DNA of 64,000 nt from Lanius collurio (Eukaryota; Chordata; Aves; Passeriformes; Laniidae). The translations under genes were made by a program, and so were the position numbers. The DNA is taken from assembly GCA_020086605.1 (NCBI GenBank), contig JACBWW010000029.1:3324631-3388630 (forward strand). Direction: 5' to 3'. The notes under the pieces are model-generated. The model was not told the DNA's origin. It was given only the letters and a program-made list of their open reading frames with translations, and did no database searches. Below, piece by piece: positions 40,594 to 52,000 of the stretch (position 1 is the stretch's first letter; each line of letters starts with the position of its first letter).

Positions 40594-43500
40594 CTGCACA
40601 TGGAAGGGAGCAAGGAAGAGGAAAAAAAGGAGACAATGTCACAAATGCTCTGAAATGTGCCAGCTGCAATCACTGCTCAGCAGGCAAGGCTGTCAGCAGA
40701 GCAACAGCCCACTGCAGCCAAGGCAACAACTTGCCAGAAAATCTTCCAAGTGAATCCTTGCCCTCTGTGCCTGTGTGTAAACAGACACCTTTAGCATGGC
40801 AGAATTAGCTGCAGCACAGCTCAAGGACTGCTAAAGAGCTCTCATTACAAAGCAAGCATCCTGCCTCTCTGCAGGCTGCAGAAGCTGGAACAGGACTGCA
40901 CAGCTGAATCCAGAGCAGCTTTCTGAAAGGGAATTGTGTGGCTGCAATAGCCACGTTTACGGACAATAGCAGTGTCCTTAAAGGGAATATTAATGTGTGT
41001 GTGTTGGGAACATCCTCAATGTTATCTCTCTAGAATGGGATACTTCCTATTTGCCGATCTAGTTGTACTGTTCGAGAGCTGGAGCTTGCCTGGGATGAAA
41101 GGTTCTTCCCATTAAGTACTCCCCAGAGCTGTGGGACCAGGAGGCTGTCATTCCACAGACAGGCAACAAGAGATCCTAGTTTTCTTCCTGTCCCTTCTGG
41201 GCAATTTGACTAAGAGCCTGCCCTCCCTTCAGGTAGGATTTCCTAATACCTCTTCCTTCTAAGAAGCTTTCTAATCAACCCGGGCTCATTACTGAGCCTC
41301 TTTTAGTGAAGGCTCTTAAATTAAAGATTGACAGTCTCCAGAACAAGTAGTTTTGGTATTAATCATCTGGCAGTCTAATTTTTTTCAATTAATAATATAT
41401 GCAGGGGATATAATTATTTAACTTGCCAGCTGTGAGAGCGAGTTTAGGAATACAGTCCAGGTTTCTGGAGCATGCTGACTATATGCCAAATTTTAAAATA
41501 AGCAGTCCCAACAGAGATTAGAATGGCAAGCAGATCTCCACTGAGCCAGTCCTTAATTAAATTAAAATCTCAGTTGTTAAGAGAACCTGTGTTTAATAGG
41601 TGTCGGGTTCACTGCAAAGGTCTGTGCTGAGCTGAACTATAAGGAACCAAAAGCAACTGGAGGCACTTCCACATTGGCAGCACGGCTGGGCTGTCTGCAG
41701 AGGGAGCTCCCGGAGCAGCGTCAGGACACAGAGAGAGCCTGCACAGACCCTGCTGCTCTGTTTGGAAGTGAGCTGGAAACACGTGTTCAAAACTGCATTT
41801 TAGGTTATATTTAGGCCATCGATTTGAACAGCGGGCTGGAAACAGACAAGAACATTTACTTACTGATTCTTGTGTTTGAAGCCACTGATGTGAGCTTGGT
41901 ACTGCTCTATGGAGTTCAGCACTATGTTACATGTGCTGCAGGGGTAGCCCTTCCCAGCTGAAACAGACAGCAGTGTTAGCACACACAGCTAGCCAATCCC
42001 CATGCCTGAGTTAGAAACAAGCAAGATACTCAATCACCTGATTTATTAAACAACCCTAAACAAAGACAAATAACAGTCAACAATCTGACCAGGCAGGGAG
42101 GTCACAGAATCCCACTACCCCACCATGTATCAGCCAGTCATTGCAAGGGAATCACTAAGCCAAAAGAGCTTTCCTGATCAGAGCATGGCTTGTTTATCAC
42201 TAAAAAACACACATGTTCCCTACAAATAGTTCCCAGTATCAGGCATAGTAAAACTTTTAGATTTGGACCCCAAACCTTATGCTATACTGCCTTTGCAACT
42301 CCATTCCTCTCCCATAATACTACTTCTGCTGATTTGGACATCTCAAAATAGAAAATGAGGGAGATACTGAGTTTGTAAGCTCATAGCATTTCAATAAAAA
42401 AGGCAGCCAGAGGAGATTACACCCAATGTCCAGCTCCACAATGCAGCATTTTGCTAAGCCTTGCTGAGGTGCCAACTGAGGATATTAAGCTCTGTCCTCA
42501 AGCAGTTTGGTTACAGTCGGTGGATCAGTTAACTGCCAGGAAAAAAAAAAGTTTCCAACAATAGTGGTACTAGACAGGATCAATGGTTTTGTGTAACATG
42601 ACAACTCCAGCTGGACTGAAAGTTCAGGAGGTCACAGATACCAAAGAGGCAAGTATGGCAGCACAGGAGTCTCTAACAGGGAAAAATTCTGGCAGTTGTC
42701 CTCAAGACATTAAATGTTCCTGAATTTTGGCTCACTGGGATAGGGCTCTGGCTCGGAATCTCACAAGGAAAACATTTTCTTAAGGTGAAAGAAGAGACGG
42801 ACTCCAGGCGTGCAGAGCAGCAAATCATTGGGAAGCTCAACTCTGGATGTAGCAGACACTTCGCCATGTGGCTGCTGCACTTCAGATATTTCAGACTCCA
42901 GTGGGACATTTGGCTCTCAAAATGGAGCTGGATGTGGACAGGAAAGGCCAGAAGAGCTGATACAGCCCTCAGGTCTGCTTCCCCGCACCATCAATGTAAA
43001 GGTTTCTCTGTTGCAAACCCATCCAACAGGTGTGTGCACAAACTTGTCTAAACTACACTTCTCAACCCCAAACCACTCGTTCCAAAGAACTTTAAGCAGG
43101 TAAGCACTTGAGTGTTGCATTTGCAAAGAACACATCTTTATCTGCTCTGAGTCAGGTGCCAGCAGAGAGTTTAGGGACAACTGTGGCTGATGGCACACAG
43201 ACACAGGCAAAGAGAGTAGGACGAAATATCCCTGACTGCAGCCCATCTCATCTGAGAAGCCCCCGATTATAGCCCAGGTTCTGAAACCTTTCCTGGAGAG
43301 CGGAAGTGCCCTGGAGATGTGACTGTACATATTCTGGTTCTGCTGGGACTTCTTGAGACACATCAATCACACAAGCAAGGGCACTGCCCACCTACTCAGG
43401 CAATGGCACTGCCCACCTACCCAGCCCACCTGGGCTGGGGCTCCTGCCACTGTCAGTGCCTGAGTCACACTCAAATGGAACCATTCATCAGACCCAACTA

Positions 43501-46500
43501 ATTAGGTGCAGAGCAGATGGGTAACGAGTGATATCGAGCACCTTTTCCATCTCCCACACGGCCACGCAATGTGGGAGAGAACATTACTTGGCTAATTGAG
43601 CCTCATTTGTCATAAGTGCTACCGGTATCTAAAGGTGGACTGCAAAGAATTAGAATAATTAATCTTCTGCTTGTGTGGGTTTTTATGACAGAGAAAGAAG
43701 CCCTTGATGAAGATTTTAAGATGATCTGTCTGCTTATTATTTACCGCAAGTATCCAGCACGTACTAAGACTTCCTGGTCCAACAGAAGGCTGCTGGGAGG
43801 AACAAGGGGTTTTCTGTGAGTGCCTAATGCTTTCACTGGACTCTGAGGGCTTTCATCATGTACAAGTGCTCATAAGCAGCAGATCATAAACCAAAAGAGT
43901 TTTGACTGTCTGCCTAAAGTTCCTCCTTAATAGCTCTGGGGTTTTTTTTTCCTACATTCCTGCTTGCTCCAGAGAGAGTTGCATTAGTTCATCAGATGGA
44001 GGTGCCCACACAGAGGCAGAAAGGCATCCAGGGAGAAATCTTTCTGGCTTTCATGTGCTTTGAAGCAGCAGGTGCATTTAAACCTATTCCTTCCATCTCT
44101 GGCTAGTCCCCTCAAAGACGACTTTTAAGCATCAAATGCCACTTTTATCTTTCCATTTCGGATGCAATCACCTAACTAGAAACAGTACTGGCCAAAATCC
44201 CTGGATTATCTGCACAGAGAATAAAAAGGACACGTCCCCGATTAAACAACACCGCATAACACAACCCAAAGCTTGTCACGAGTAGCTACAGTCTGAAGCA
44301 TCTGCTGCCGGGGGTTACATCAACCAAATCAATCTTAGGGTATAATCAAGTTCCTCATCACAAGTAATACTCCCCTGCTCCCTCCACACAGGCTCTCTTG
44401 TCCAAAGGCCTGTCAGACACATTCTGCTTCTCTCCCACCCTGCTCTTTAGCTGGTTATCAGCCTCCCTGTTGAGAACTCACCCATGAAGGATGATGCTGG
44501 TGCATCAGGGGTTCGGCCGTAGTGTGCCATCAGCTTGTGTTTGGTCTCCTGCTTTCTGTGCTTCTTGCCTACATAGTGCTGTTTTGCCATAAGGGGGTTG
44601 TTGAAAGTGGCATGGCAGAGGCTACAGAACTTGTCCGGGTCAATAATGTCCTTGTTCTCTTCGTTAGAAGATGCAGTAGAGGTGGGGAGGGCAGGAGGGT
44701 GTTTCTGGTGGGGCACCGTTTCTGTAGGGTGAATCCAAACTCCTGGTCAGTCACAGAACTCTGAGGTAAAAAACAGTTACTTTATTTCCCCCCAAACCCA
44801 CATTAAAACCATTAACACACTACATCTAAACTCCAAACCAAGCCAATATATCTCAATAAATTAATGAGTTTCCTACCTCTTCCCTTAACGCTGCAGAATT
44901 TAAAAACATGTGGTAATGTAAGTCAGAGCATGCCAGGAAAACTTTCAAGGCTTAAAAAATCCAACAGATTTGCATATTTCTCCTTAACATAAGCATGACT
45001 GTATTCAAGAAACACTGGGTATGAATGAGCTTCCACCTGCTGTTATCATCCCCCAGACAGAACACAGGCACAAGCCCTTGCACAGCAAAGGCAATGGGAT
45101 TCTGGAAACACTGTGCAGCTGCAGGACTTGATCCTGAAGTCATGACGAGTCTTGCCTGAGACACAGCATAAATGGGACCAGGTCTGACACAGTGAATCCA
45201 CACAGGGAAGCAGCTCTTCTGTGTAGTGGAGAAACTTGCACCATCTCACTCCAGGGTGCCAAAGAGCAGAGTGAGTAACCTGCTAAGGATCAGAGAGCTC
45301 CTCTCATGCCAGAACCAAAGGCACACACCAGACTGCTCAGTGAACATCTACCTCTTCCTGCAGGCTCCTATCATACCCTAAAGCAAGGGCTCCAAAGAAC
45401 AAGAAGATCCCGGAGGTGGCTTTGCTCTGTGCACACATTTTAGCAAAGCCATGAAGACACACTGGGACAGACAGCTTCTGCCTGGAAGATGCCAGGAGTC
45501 AGGTGTCTGGGTGACTCACAAGTCCCCAGCTTGGAGTTAGCACAAGCTGCCATCCTCAGGTGCACTCAGTGGTGCTGTTTTCCTTCCATCCTGAGCAGCT
45601 GCAGCCCCCCAGGCCCATGTCTACCCCCACCTTCCCTGGACAGAGGGTGTCACTCCCCACCCACCAGGCCTTTCTGGCTGCTAGCAAAGGGATGGGACAC
45701 ACGGGCAGTGGCACTGGGGCAGACAAGGTCAGAACAAGCACATACTGATGCTCCCCAGCTGTATTCTCCCACTCCCCAGCAATCTTTAGCTCCCACGTAT
45801 GTGAACCTCAGAGGCCACATTGTTGTAGCTGAGCAGCCCTGAGGAATGTGCCGTATTAGAGTTTCACCAGTCACTTCAATCTGTAACCTTTTAATGAGCA
45901 TTGTATCCTGTGACAGACACTTCTACATCTTAATGTCATATTCCTGGTCCCTGGACACAGGGATGGGTACCATGGCTGCTGCCAGCTGCATTTCCTCCAA
46001 ACAAAACAAAACAAAAAAACACACAACCTCTTGCCAATGCCAGCCCACCAAGCAGGCTGGCACAGCCAAATCTCTGGAGGTGCACTGCTGGCTTACTCTG
46101 TTTCACAGCAAAGAGCACACACTCCCTCACAAGAGCTCACCCTTGGGTGCAACAAACCTCTAAACAGCCCTTTGGGACAATTCAAAGGTGCTGCAGACAC
46201 TCATACCTTCTACTTTGGGGGCCTGCTGCTTCATGTTCTTGGCATGAGTCTTGCCCAAGTAATGAGATGTTGCCACAGCCGGAGAGGAGAAGGTCATGTT
46301 GCAGATGGGACAACACTTGTTCCTGTCCTCCCCATTGCTGCCTTCCTGCTTGCTGTCCTGCACACAGAGAACCACAGAGTGGCTGAGGCTGGGAGGGACC
46401 TCTGCAGGTCATCCTGTCCAGCCTCCTGGTTTTGAGGAGAAACACTATGGTTTGGGGGTCTAAGAAAAGGTCATCAAAGACATTTGTGTGTTAAGTTGAT

Positions 46501-48604
46501 GAAGTGTGACCATGCAGAACTTCCACGATGCAGCATCATCCTCTCCCTCCCTGGAGAGTGTTCTTGACCAGATTACTGTTTTCAACCTGCTGGCAAACAC
46601 TCCAGGCAGAGAGGCAGCCCTGGCCTGTTTGGGTTAAGTGTGTGGCTGCCAAAATTGGACCACGCAGCTTTGTCCCCTGCAAGGTGTGAACTGAGCAGCA
46701 CAAACATCGCTATCAGCTGGGTCATCTGCAACACAACACCAGCTGAGGAGGGAGCAGCAGGCAGTTCTCAGCCTGACACTATGTGCAAAGGCATCTGCTG
46801 CTATCCCCCAGCTCCCTGCAAATGCCAGAGCTTGGGATTACAGCTGAAGCAATCATAAAAGTAGAATCTGCTCCCCAAGGGAGTCACGGGGTAGACAGAT
46901 GGCTGAATGGAATGTGGGGCCTTTACTGACCAACAGGCTCCCGCTACCAGCTGAGGGAACCTAAATAAGTAAAATAAAGAATGCTCTGGGAAGAGAATTC
47001 CTCTGGATGGTGAATCCAACGTGCTCTGTGTGATGTTATGCAACGATGCTCCTGACAAGCTGTTGCTTCTGTTCTTTCTCTGTCATTTCAAGCAAGACTA
47101 TCACAAAGAGGAACACGCATTTGTTTAAATGGGGAGGACAAGCTCAAAGAGGCTGAGTGAGGAGGGCAGCAGAAACTGGGACAAGGCCTGGTGAAACACC
47201 TGCCACTGAACTTCTCAGTTCTCACAAAGCCCCTTCCAAGAGCATTTTCCTCATTCACTTACAAGACTGTGCAACTGCCTTATCCAAGCAGGTCCCATGG
47301 AGCTGCATTTAGCCCTGGTGGAACCTGCACTCACAGAAACCAAGGATGGGTCAGGCTGGAAGGGACCACAGTGGGTCATCTGCTCCAACCTCCCTGGTCA
47401 TCCCAGAGCACTGGGCACAGGATTGCATTCAAACAGTTCTGGAATACTCCCAGTAAGGGAGACTCCACACCTTCTCTGGGCAATCTTCTAGTGCTTGGTC
47501 ACTGCACAGGTAAGAAGTTCTTCCTCATGTTCACGTGAAACTTCCTGGGCATCAGTTTCTGCCTGTTGCTTCTCACCCTGTTGCTGTGTCTGTTTTTTTC
47601 TCTGACACACTCCCTTCAGACACTTCACAGAATGAGAGAATCATTAAGGTTGGAAAAGATCTCCAAGATCATCAAGTTCAACTTTTGACTGATCACCACC
47701 TTGTCAACAAGACCAGAGCACTTGAGTGCCATGTCCAGTCATTTCTTAAACACCTCTAGGGACGGTGACTCCACCACCTCCCTCCCAATACCCGACAAGC
47801 CTTTCAGTGAAGAAATTCCTCCTGCTGTTGAACCTGAACCTCTCCTGGCACAACTTGAGGCCATTTCCTCTTGTCCTGTTGTTGCTTTCAGAAGAGGCTG
47901 ATCCCCACATGGCTACAGCCTCCTGACAGGGAGTTGTAGGCAGCAATGAGGTCTGCCCTGAGCATCTTTTCTCCAGGCTAAACAACCCCAGCTCCCTCAG
48001 TCACTCCTCAGAGAAGTTACCCTCTAGATTTTAAGATATTGATTGCAAACATTACTTATAGACATTGATCAGGTCTCCTCTCACCTGCTTCACCTCAAGC
48101 TTCATCTTCTTCCCTTGGGCACCCTCCTCCCCGCCGTGGATGGACAGGTACCGTCTCACTTTGTTGGCGTGTTTCTTGCTCTGGGGAAAGCAGAAAAATC
48201 CTTGTTCGGTGCCTTGCCGTGCCCGGGGGTGGGCTGGGGCGGAGGCGGGGGGCTTCCCCTTCCCTACCTGGTAGTGCGCCAGCCGCTGTGACTCGGAGAT
48301 GAGCAGGGCGCTGCACACCTTGCACTGCGCCTCGGTGAAAATGTGTCCGTTCTCCCGGATCAGCCGCTCCACTGTGGGGTGAGGGGGGTGGGACACAAAA
48401 CGGGGGCGTCAGCGGCCCGGTGGGACCCCGCGAGATGCGGGGCGTCCCTGTTGGGGCTGCCCCGCACCTCGCAGGATCTGATCGGGATACAGGGCACCTC
48501 ATGGGGCCCGACCACCCGCCCGCTCCCGGTCCCGCCGCCTCACCCGCCTCTTTGCCCACCAGCGGCCCCGCAGCGTCCCCGTTGCTACCGGCCCCGTCCG
48601 CCAT
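40488..48604 (-). CDS. ZNF346: ZNF346 (JAZ), dsRNA-binding zinc-finger protein (complete coding region)
   Basis: ZNF346 is a nuclear/nucleolar protein with four JAZ-type C2H2 fingers that bind double-stranded RNA and RNA-DNA hybrids. Seven coding exons join in phase into 283 codons plus stop (human 294). Exons: 48604-48544, 48371-48268, 48180-48085, 46357-46207, 44721-44482, 41957-41864, 40593-40488. Fingers follow C-x2-C-x12-H-x5-H: CKVC...HYQSKKH, CPIC...HYLGKTH, CSLC...HYVGKKH and CSTC...HISGFKH. All metal ligands are present. The start is the first ATG of the exon in a gccATGG context; the stop is TAG. The first exon encodes only 20 residues, shorter than I recall for human. The gene is head to head with UIMC1. 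Confidence 0.96.
40594..41863 (-). other. ZNF346: ZNF346 last intron
   Basis: No repeat recognised. 41300-41470 is an AT-rich stretch with several TAAT homeodomain-type cores (attaatca, caattaataat, ataattattt), possibly a conserved non-coding element. Confidence 0.6.
41864..41957 (-). CDS. ZNF346: ZNF346 exon, zinc finger 4
   Basis: 94 nt. [20 protein letters not shown], then [12 protein letters not shown]. The acceptor is gtctgtttcag and the donor AATCA|gtaagt, phase 2. It is too short and split in phase to form a long open frame alone. Confidence 0.94.
41958..44481 (-). other. ZNF346: ZNF346 intron
   Basis: Unique-looking DNA with an A run at about 42541. 43540-43790 is another AT-rich segment with TAATTGAG and AATTAATC cores that could be conserved regulatory DNA. 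No gene seen. Confidence 0.6.
44482..44721 (-). CDS. ZNF346: ZNF346 exon, zinc finger 3
   Basis: 240 nt, phase 1 to 1. [20 protein letters not shown], then [20 protein letters not shown]. The acceptor is caccctacag and the donor ATGG|gtgagt. Confidence 0.97.
44722..46206 (-). other. ZNF346: ZNF346 intron between finger 2 and finger 3 exons
   Basis: 1.5-kb intron with unique-looking sequence. I recognise no repeat, RNA gene or extra exon in it. Confidence 0.6.
46207..46357 (-). CDS. ZNF346: ZNF346 exon, zinc finger 2
   Basis: 151 nt. [19 protein letters not shown], then [19 protein letters not shown]. The donor is GAAG|gtatga, phase 1. Its 3' splice site abuts the tail of a CR1 element (see findings). 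Confidence 0.96.
46360..46445 (-). mobile_element. CR1 LINE 3' end fragment abutting a ZNF346 splice acceptor
   Basis: On the minus strand it reads GGAGGCTGGACAGGATGACC, TGCAGAGGTCCCTCCCAGCC, then TCAGCCACTCTGTGGTTCTC. This is the CR1 3' end with its degenerate ATTCTGTG tail. The tail runs directly into tgtgcag, the acceptor of the finger-2 exon. Confidence 0.85.
47319..47592 (-). mobile_element. CR1 LINE 3' fragment
   Basis: On the minus strand: ACATGAGGAAGAACTTCTTA, GGTGTGGAGTCTCCCTTACT, CAATCCTGTGCCCAGTGCTC, GGTCCCTTCCAGCCTGACCC, ending in a short tail at the low-coordinate side. Same orientation as ZNF346. Confidence 0.9.
47625..48080 (-). mobile_element. CR1 LINE 3' fragment reaching the ZNF346 donor
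   Basis: On the minus strand: GAGGAGTGACTGAGGGAGCT, TTTAGCCTGGAGAAAAGATG, CAGGTTCAACAGCAGGAGGA, GTGATCAGTCAAAAGTTGAA, ending ATTCTCTCATTCTGTG. A further piece, GACCTGATCAATGTCTATAA at 48055-48076, resembles the CR1 body and may be the 5' part after an internal rearrangement. Confidence 0.85.
48085..48180 (-). CDS. ZNF346: ZNF346 exon, end of zinc finger 1
   Basis: 96 nt, phase 0 to 0. [17 protein letters not shown], then KKMKLEVKQ. The donor is CAG|gtgaga. CR1-like sequence starts within a few bases of this donor. Confidence 0.95.
48268..48371 (-). CDS. ZNF346: ZNF346 exon, zinc finger 1 (first part)
   Basis: 104 nt. [20 protein letters not shown], then [14 protein letters not shown]. The acceptor is caccccacag and the donor CAG|gtaggg, phase 0. 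Confidence 0.96.
48544..48604 (-). CDS. ZNF346: ZNF346 first coding exon
   Basis: 61 nt. [20 protein letters not shown], ending GCGG|gtgagg in phase 1. A small Gly/Ala-rich N-terminus of low conservation. Confidence 0.9.
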
Positions 48605-48629
48605 GGCCGCCGTCGCCGCCTCACGCTGT

Positions 48630-48639
48630 TCTCGCGAGA
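48630..48639. promoter_or_regulatory. TCTCGCGAGA palindromic promoter motif
   Basis: A perfect 10-bp palindrome inside the shared promoter. This motif is a known CpG-island promoter element bound by BANP, and earlier attributed to ZBTB33/Kaiso. Function here is inferred. Confidence 0.7.
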
Positions 48640-48979
48640 ACCCACCCGCGCGCCCCCTCCGCGCCTAGCAACGGCGGGGCGGTCTCCCGCGAGAACACCG
48701 CGCCCTCCAAGGGAGGCGGCGGCGGACATGTTGGTTGTGGGCACAGGTGTATTGCGGGCAGCCCTGTGGCGGCTCGTGTTTGTGGGTGTTTAGAAGACGC
48801 AGCGCATTCCTCTCCTGAGAACGTGGCGTCCAGGCTGAGAAAACGGCGAGACCGCCGGCACCTCAGAGCGAGGCGTCCGAGCCCGCTGCCCGCCCGCCAC
48901 GGACATGGCGCTACCCGCTTCAGCAACCCGATGACCACGTGAGACGCAGCGAAGCCGCCTCCGCCATCTTGGGTGAGGG

Positions 48980-49087
48980 CAATGAGGCCTCCGCCGCCAA
49001 CTTGAGCGCGGGTGCGGGACCCGCCGACCGGGGCCGGTGCGGGAGACCCGGCGGGGAGGCTGCGGGCAACGGGGCGGCCCGGGCCCG
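48980..49087 (+). other. UIMC1: UIMC1 non-coding first exon (probable)
   Basis: A strong donor, GGCCCG|gtgagtacc, follows CpG-rich DNA on the plus strand at 49087/49088. The matching acceptor of the ATG exon is at 53285. The 5' limit is a guess. No in-frame coding is expected because the next exon has its own well-placed ATG. Confidence 0.55.
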
Positions 49088-52000
49088 GTGAGTACCTTGT
49101 GCCCTGCGGGGCGTGCCGCTGCCCCGCGGCGGGTGGGCCCCGGGCGAGCCGCGGGGCTCCTGGGGCTGCGAGGGAAACCCCTTCCCCCGCCCGGGGCCAT
49201 GCTCCGGTCCCTGACCCCCACTCCAGGTACGATCCCGGCGGCCCGGGACCGGCCCCCAGCACTGTACCCTGGGGAAGGGACACCTCCCGTCCCCCTCTAC
49301 GGGCACTTTTTCTGTCTCTTGCTTGGAGGGGACCCAGGTGCCGTGTCTGGGGATACCCTGGAACTCCTCCTGGACCGTTCCCTGGGGAGAGGACCCGAAA
49401 ACCGGAGCTCTGCCTTGGCGGCATACCCTGAGATCGAGGTGCTCCTGCCTCCCCTGTTCCTCTTGCCAGGCCTCGCTCCCTCTCCATTTCCCGGGACAGC
49501 CCCTGCACTCCCCCTTCCCTAAGGCTGGCCCACCTGTGGCTGATCCCTTTCCCCAGAGCTCACCCCTATCCCACCTTGTCGAGTATCCCTGACCCCATCC
49601 TTGTAAATGTCCCTGCAGAGCCCTCCTTGCCCGAAGGCAACGGGTTGGGAAAGGGAAAGGACCCTGGGTGGGTTGCGGGGCGAGGGTCGATTTTCCCCCA
49701 TGTAGAGGCGGGGGGGAAAATATTTTCTTCCCCTGCCCTTGGAGGAGGGAGATGCTGCGGGCTGGACTCGAGGGTATTGGAGCAGGGAGCATCTCCCGAG
49801 AGCTCAGCAGCCTGTACGGATGTGCCCGGCCATGCATGGCCTCTGCAGTGCCCGTGTCCCCTCTGTGCAGAGCCAGCTCCAGAAAGGGATCAATCCTGTA
49901 AACAATTTCTCTCTCCCCGGGGCGCTGCCAGCCCTCGTGTCCTGCTCACGGAGCATCAGCTGGGCCCTGCGTGCGGGGTCGAGCCGAGGGTCCGGGGATG
50001 ATATTTCCATGGAAGCGTGTGGTGCTGACCCGCCTGAACGCGGGCAGCGTCGTGCCTCTGCTTCCCGAGCTGGGGGGAGTTGTTTACGAAGCGACAGCCT
50101 GTGTCTCCAACGGCTCAGGAACTCATCCGGGGATGAGAGTCATTCATTTTTTTTGGCTTAGTTTTTTCGAACATTTTTCAAGCTGTCACAGTTTGGCAGG
50201 TCTGTAGCTGCAGTGTCAAGATTTAGAATTATTCTGTCGGTAATTGCTTTCTGATTCATCAAAATGATAGATGAGAGGGAAAATGACAAATAATCACAAG
50301 TTGGGGATCTTCAAGGATATCCCTAAAAATGTGACTGGAGAAGCATGGCATGTGTGAGTCCCTTGTCAGGAGGTCACCTTTGCTGTCAGAGCGTTTACAA
50401 AGAAATTCTCTTAAATTCAGAGTTGGAAAAAAATCTGGATAACTGCAAAATGAGTCTGCGAACTGGACTGCAAAGGTAATTTTAGATAATTCAGTCTCTG
50501 GCCTTTTTTTCTTTTTTTTTTTTTGCTGGGTCTGAAAGCAGGTATCTTCCCCTCAGGCACTCACAACTATCCTTTCTAACAGTGCTAAAAGCAAAATACG
50601 CTCAACTTCCCTGCCTGAAGAGGAGGTCTGTGCTCTGATGCGTGTTTTCTTCTCTCAGCTATACAGCTTGTCTAATAAAAGCTATTACTGCTCTCCTACT
50701 CACAGCCTCAGACTAGCACAGCTACAAGTGATCTCTTACTTGCCTTGTTCCCTTAGTTACATTTTCAGAGACTCTCTTTGCCACAAGTCCCTTCATTTTC
50801 AGAAGCGTTGTGGGAGTTGTGTGGTTACATCTCTTACATCTCTTTTCTCTCCTTTAAATGTTGAAGGTAGGTGACTCATCATAACTCCAGTTGATATTTC
50901 TCAGTGATCTCTTATTTAGCACAGAGCAGAAGATGTATCGCAGAGTCAGAGGAGAGATGGTTGATACTGGTGTGGATTAAAAATAAACAAAAAACAAAAC
51001 AAAACAAGAGGCAGTACAGCAGTTGCTTGTTGCTGTTGCTTTTGTTGTGGGGGTAAGAAGGTTTATAGGCTGCCTCTCCAAAGCCTCAGTGACCCTGCGT
51101 GGGCCCTTCTGTGCTCCTCATGGCCTATGAGTGAGTGGTTTTCCAAAGATAAGGGAACATTCTCCACCACCATGGATACCCTTTGTAGGGGGCAGCTCAC
51201 AGCAGCTGGGTGCAAGGCTTGGCTCATCTCCCTGAGCAGGGAGGGCAAAGACACCATTTGGAGCAAAAGATGAAAAAAATGAGCATGTATAGTGAGGATA
51301 TTCCAACAACACCAGAGTTCAGCTTAGCTGGAGCTGAACAGCTTTGTTTTGCAAGAGCCAGTGCTTTACCAAAAGCAGTGCTTGTTTTTATTTTCCTTTA
51401 CTTTAATGGCTCCAAACTGACAGAGAGCAGGATTAAATTAGATATAGGAAGAAATTCTTCCCTGTGAGGGTGCTGAGACACTGGTACAGGTTGCCCAGAG
51501 AAGCTGTGGCTGTCCCTTTATCCCTGGAAGTGTCCAAGGCCGGATTGGACAGGGTTTGGAGCAACGTGGGATGGTGGAAAGTGTCCCTTCCCATGGCAGG
51601 GATTTGGAATGAGATGATCTTTAAGGTCCCTTTCAACCCAAGCCATTCTGTGACTCCTTAACAGACAAACACTGGAGGACTGCAGCGGTCCTTGCAGTCA
51701 CTTTGGCGCCATGGCTGCCCATTTGTGCAGCATTCTGCTTTCAGAGGGCTCAGCAAACCTTTGGTGCAAATCATGACTCACCAGGATAATCGTCTTTTGT
51801 CTCTGGGCGTGTGTGTGCATGTATTTGCAGAAGGAAGGCTGCAGATCGTGGGGAGGGAGTGTGGTTATTCCTCACCTTGCTGCTCGGACTGTAGATGGAG
51901 CAGTGCACTGCTGTTCTCGGCGCTGATGGGGGTTCTGGCCTCCCTTAGTGTTTCTGTACGCAGTGGCTGTTTGCAATTTTGTGGTGTTACAGAGAAGGGT

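Larger units (their letters stand above)
48605..49087. promoter_or_regulatory. Bidirectional CpG-island promoter of ZNF346 and UIMC1
   Basis: The ZNF346 ATG and the likely UIMC1 first-exon donor (GCCCG|gtgagt at 49087/49088) are under 0.5 kb apart and diverge. The DNA between is CpG-rich. It contains a TCTCGCGAGA palindrome (48630-48639), a CGCGAGA half-site (about 48688) and a YY1-like GCCATCTTG (about 48963). The exact start sites are not visible. Confidence 0.8.

Noticed and set aside
48052..48396. Single 114-codon ZNF346 frame read straight through
   Set aside because: It contains an intron; splitting it at CAG|gtaggg and cccag|AGCAAG restores the known finger-1 sequence.
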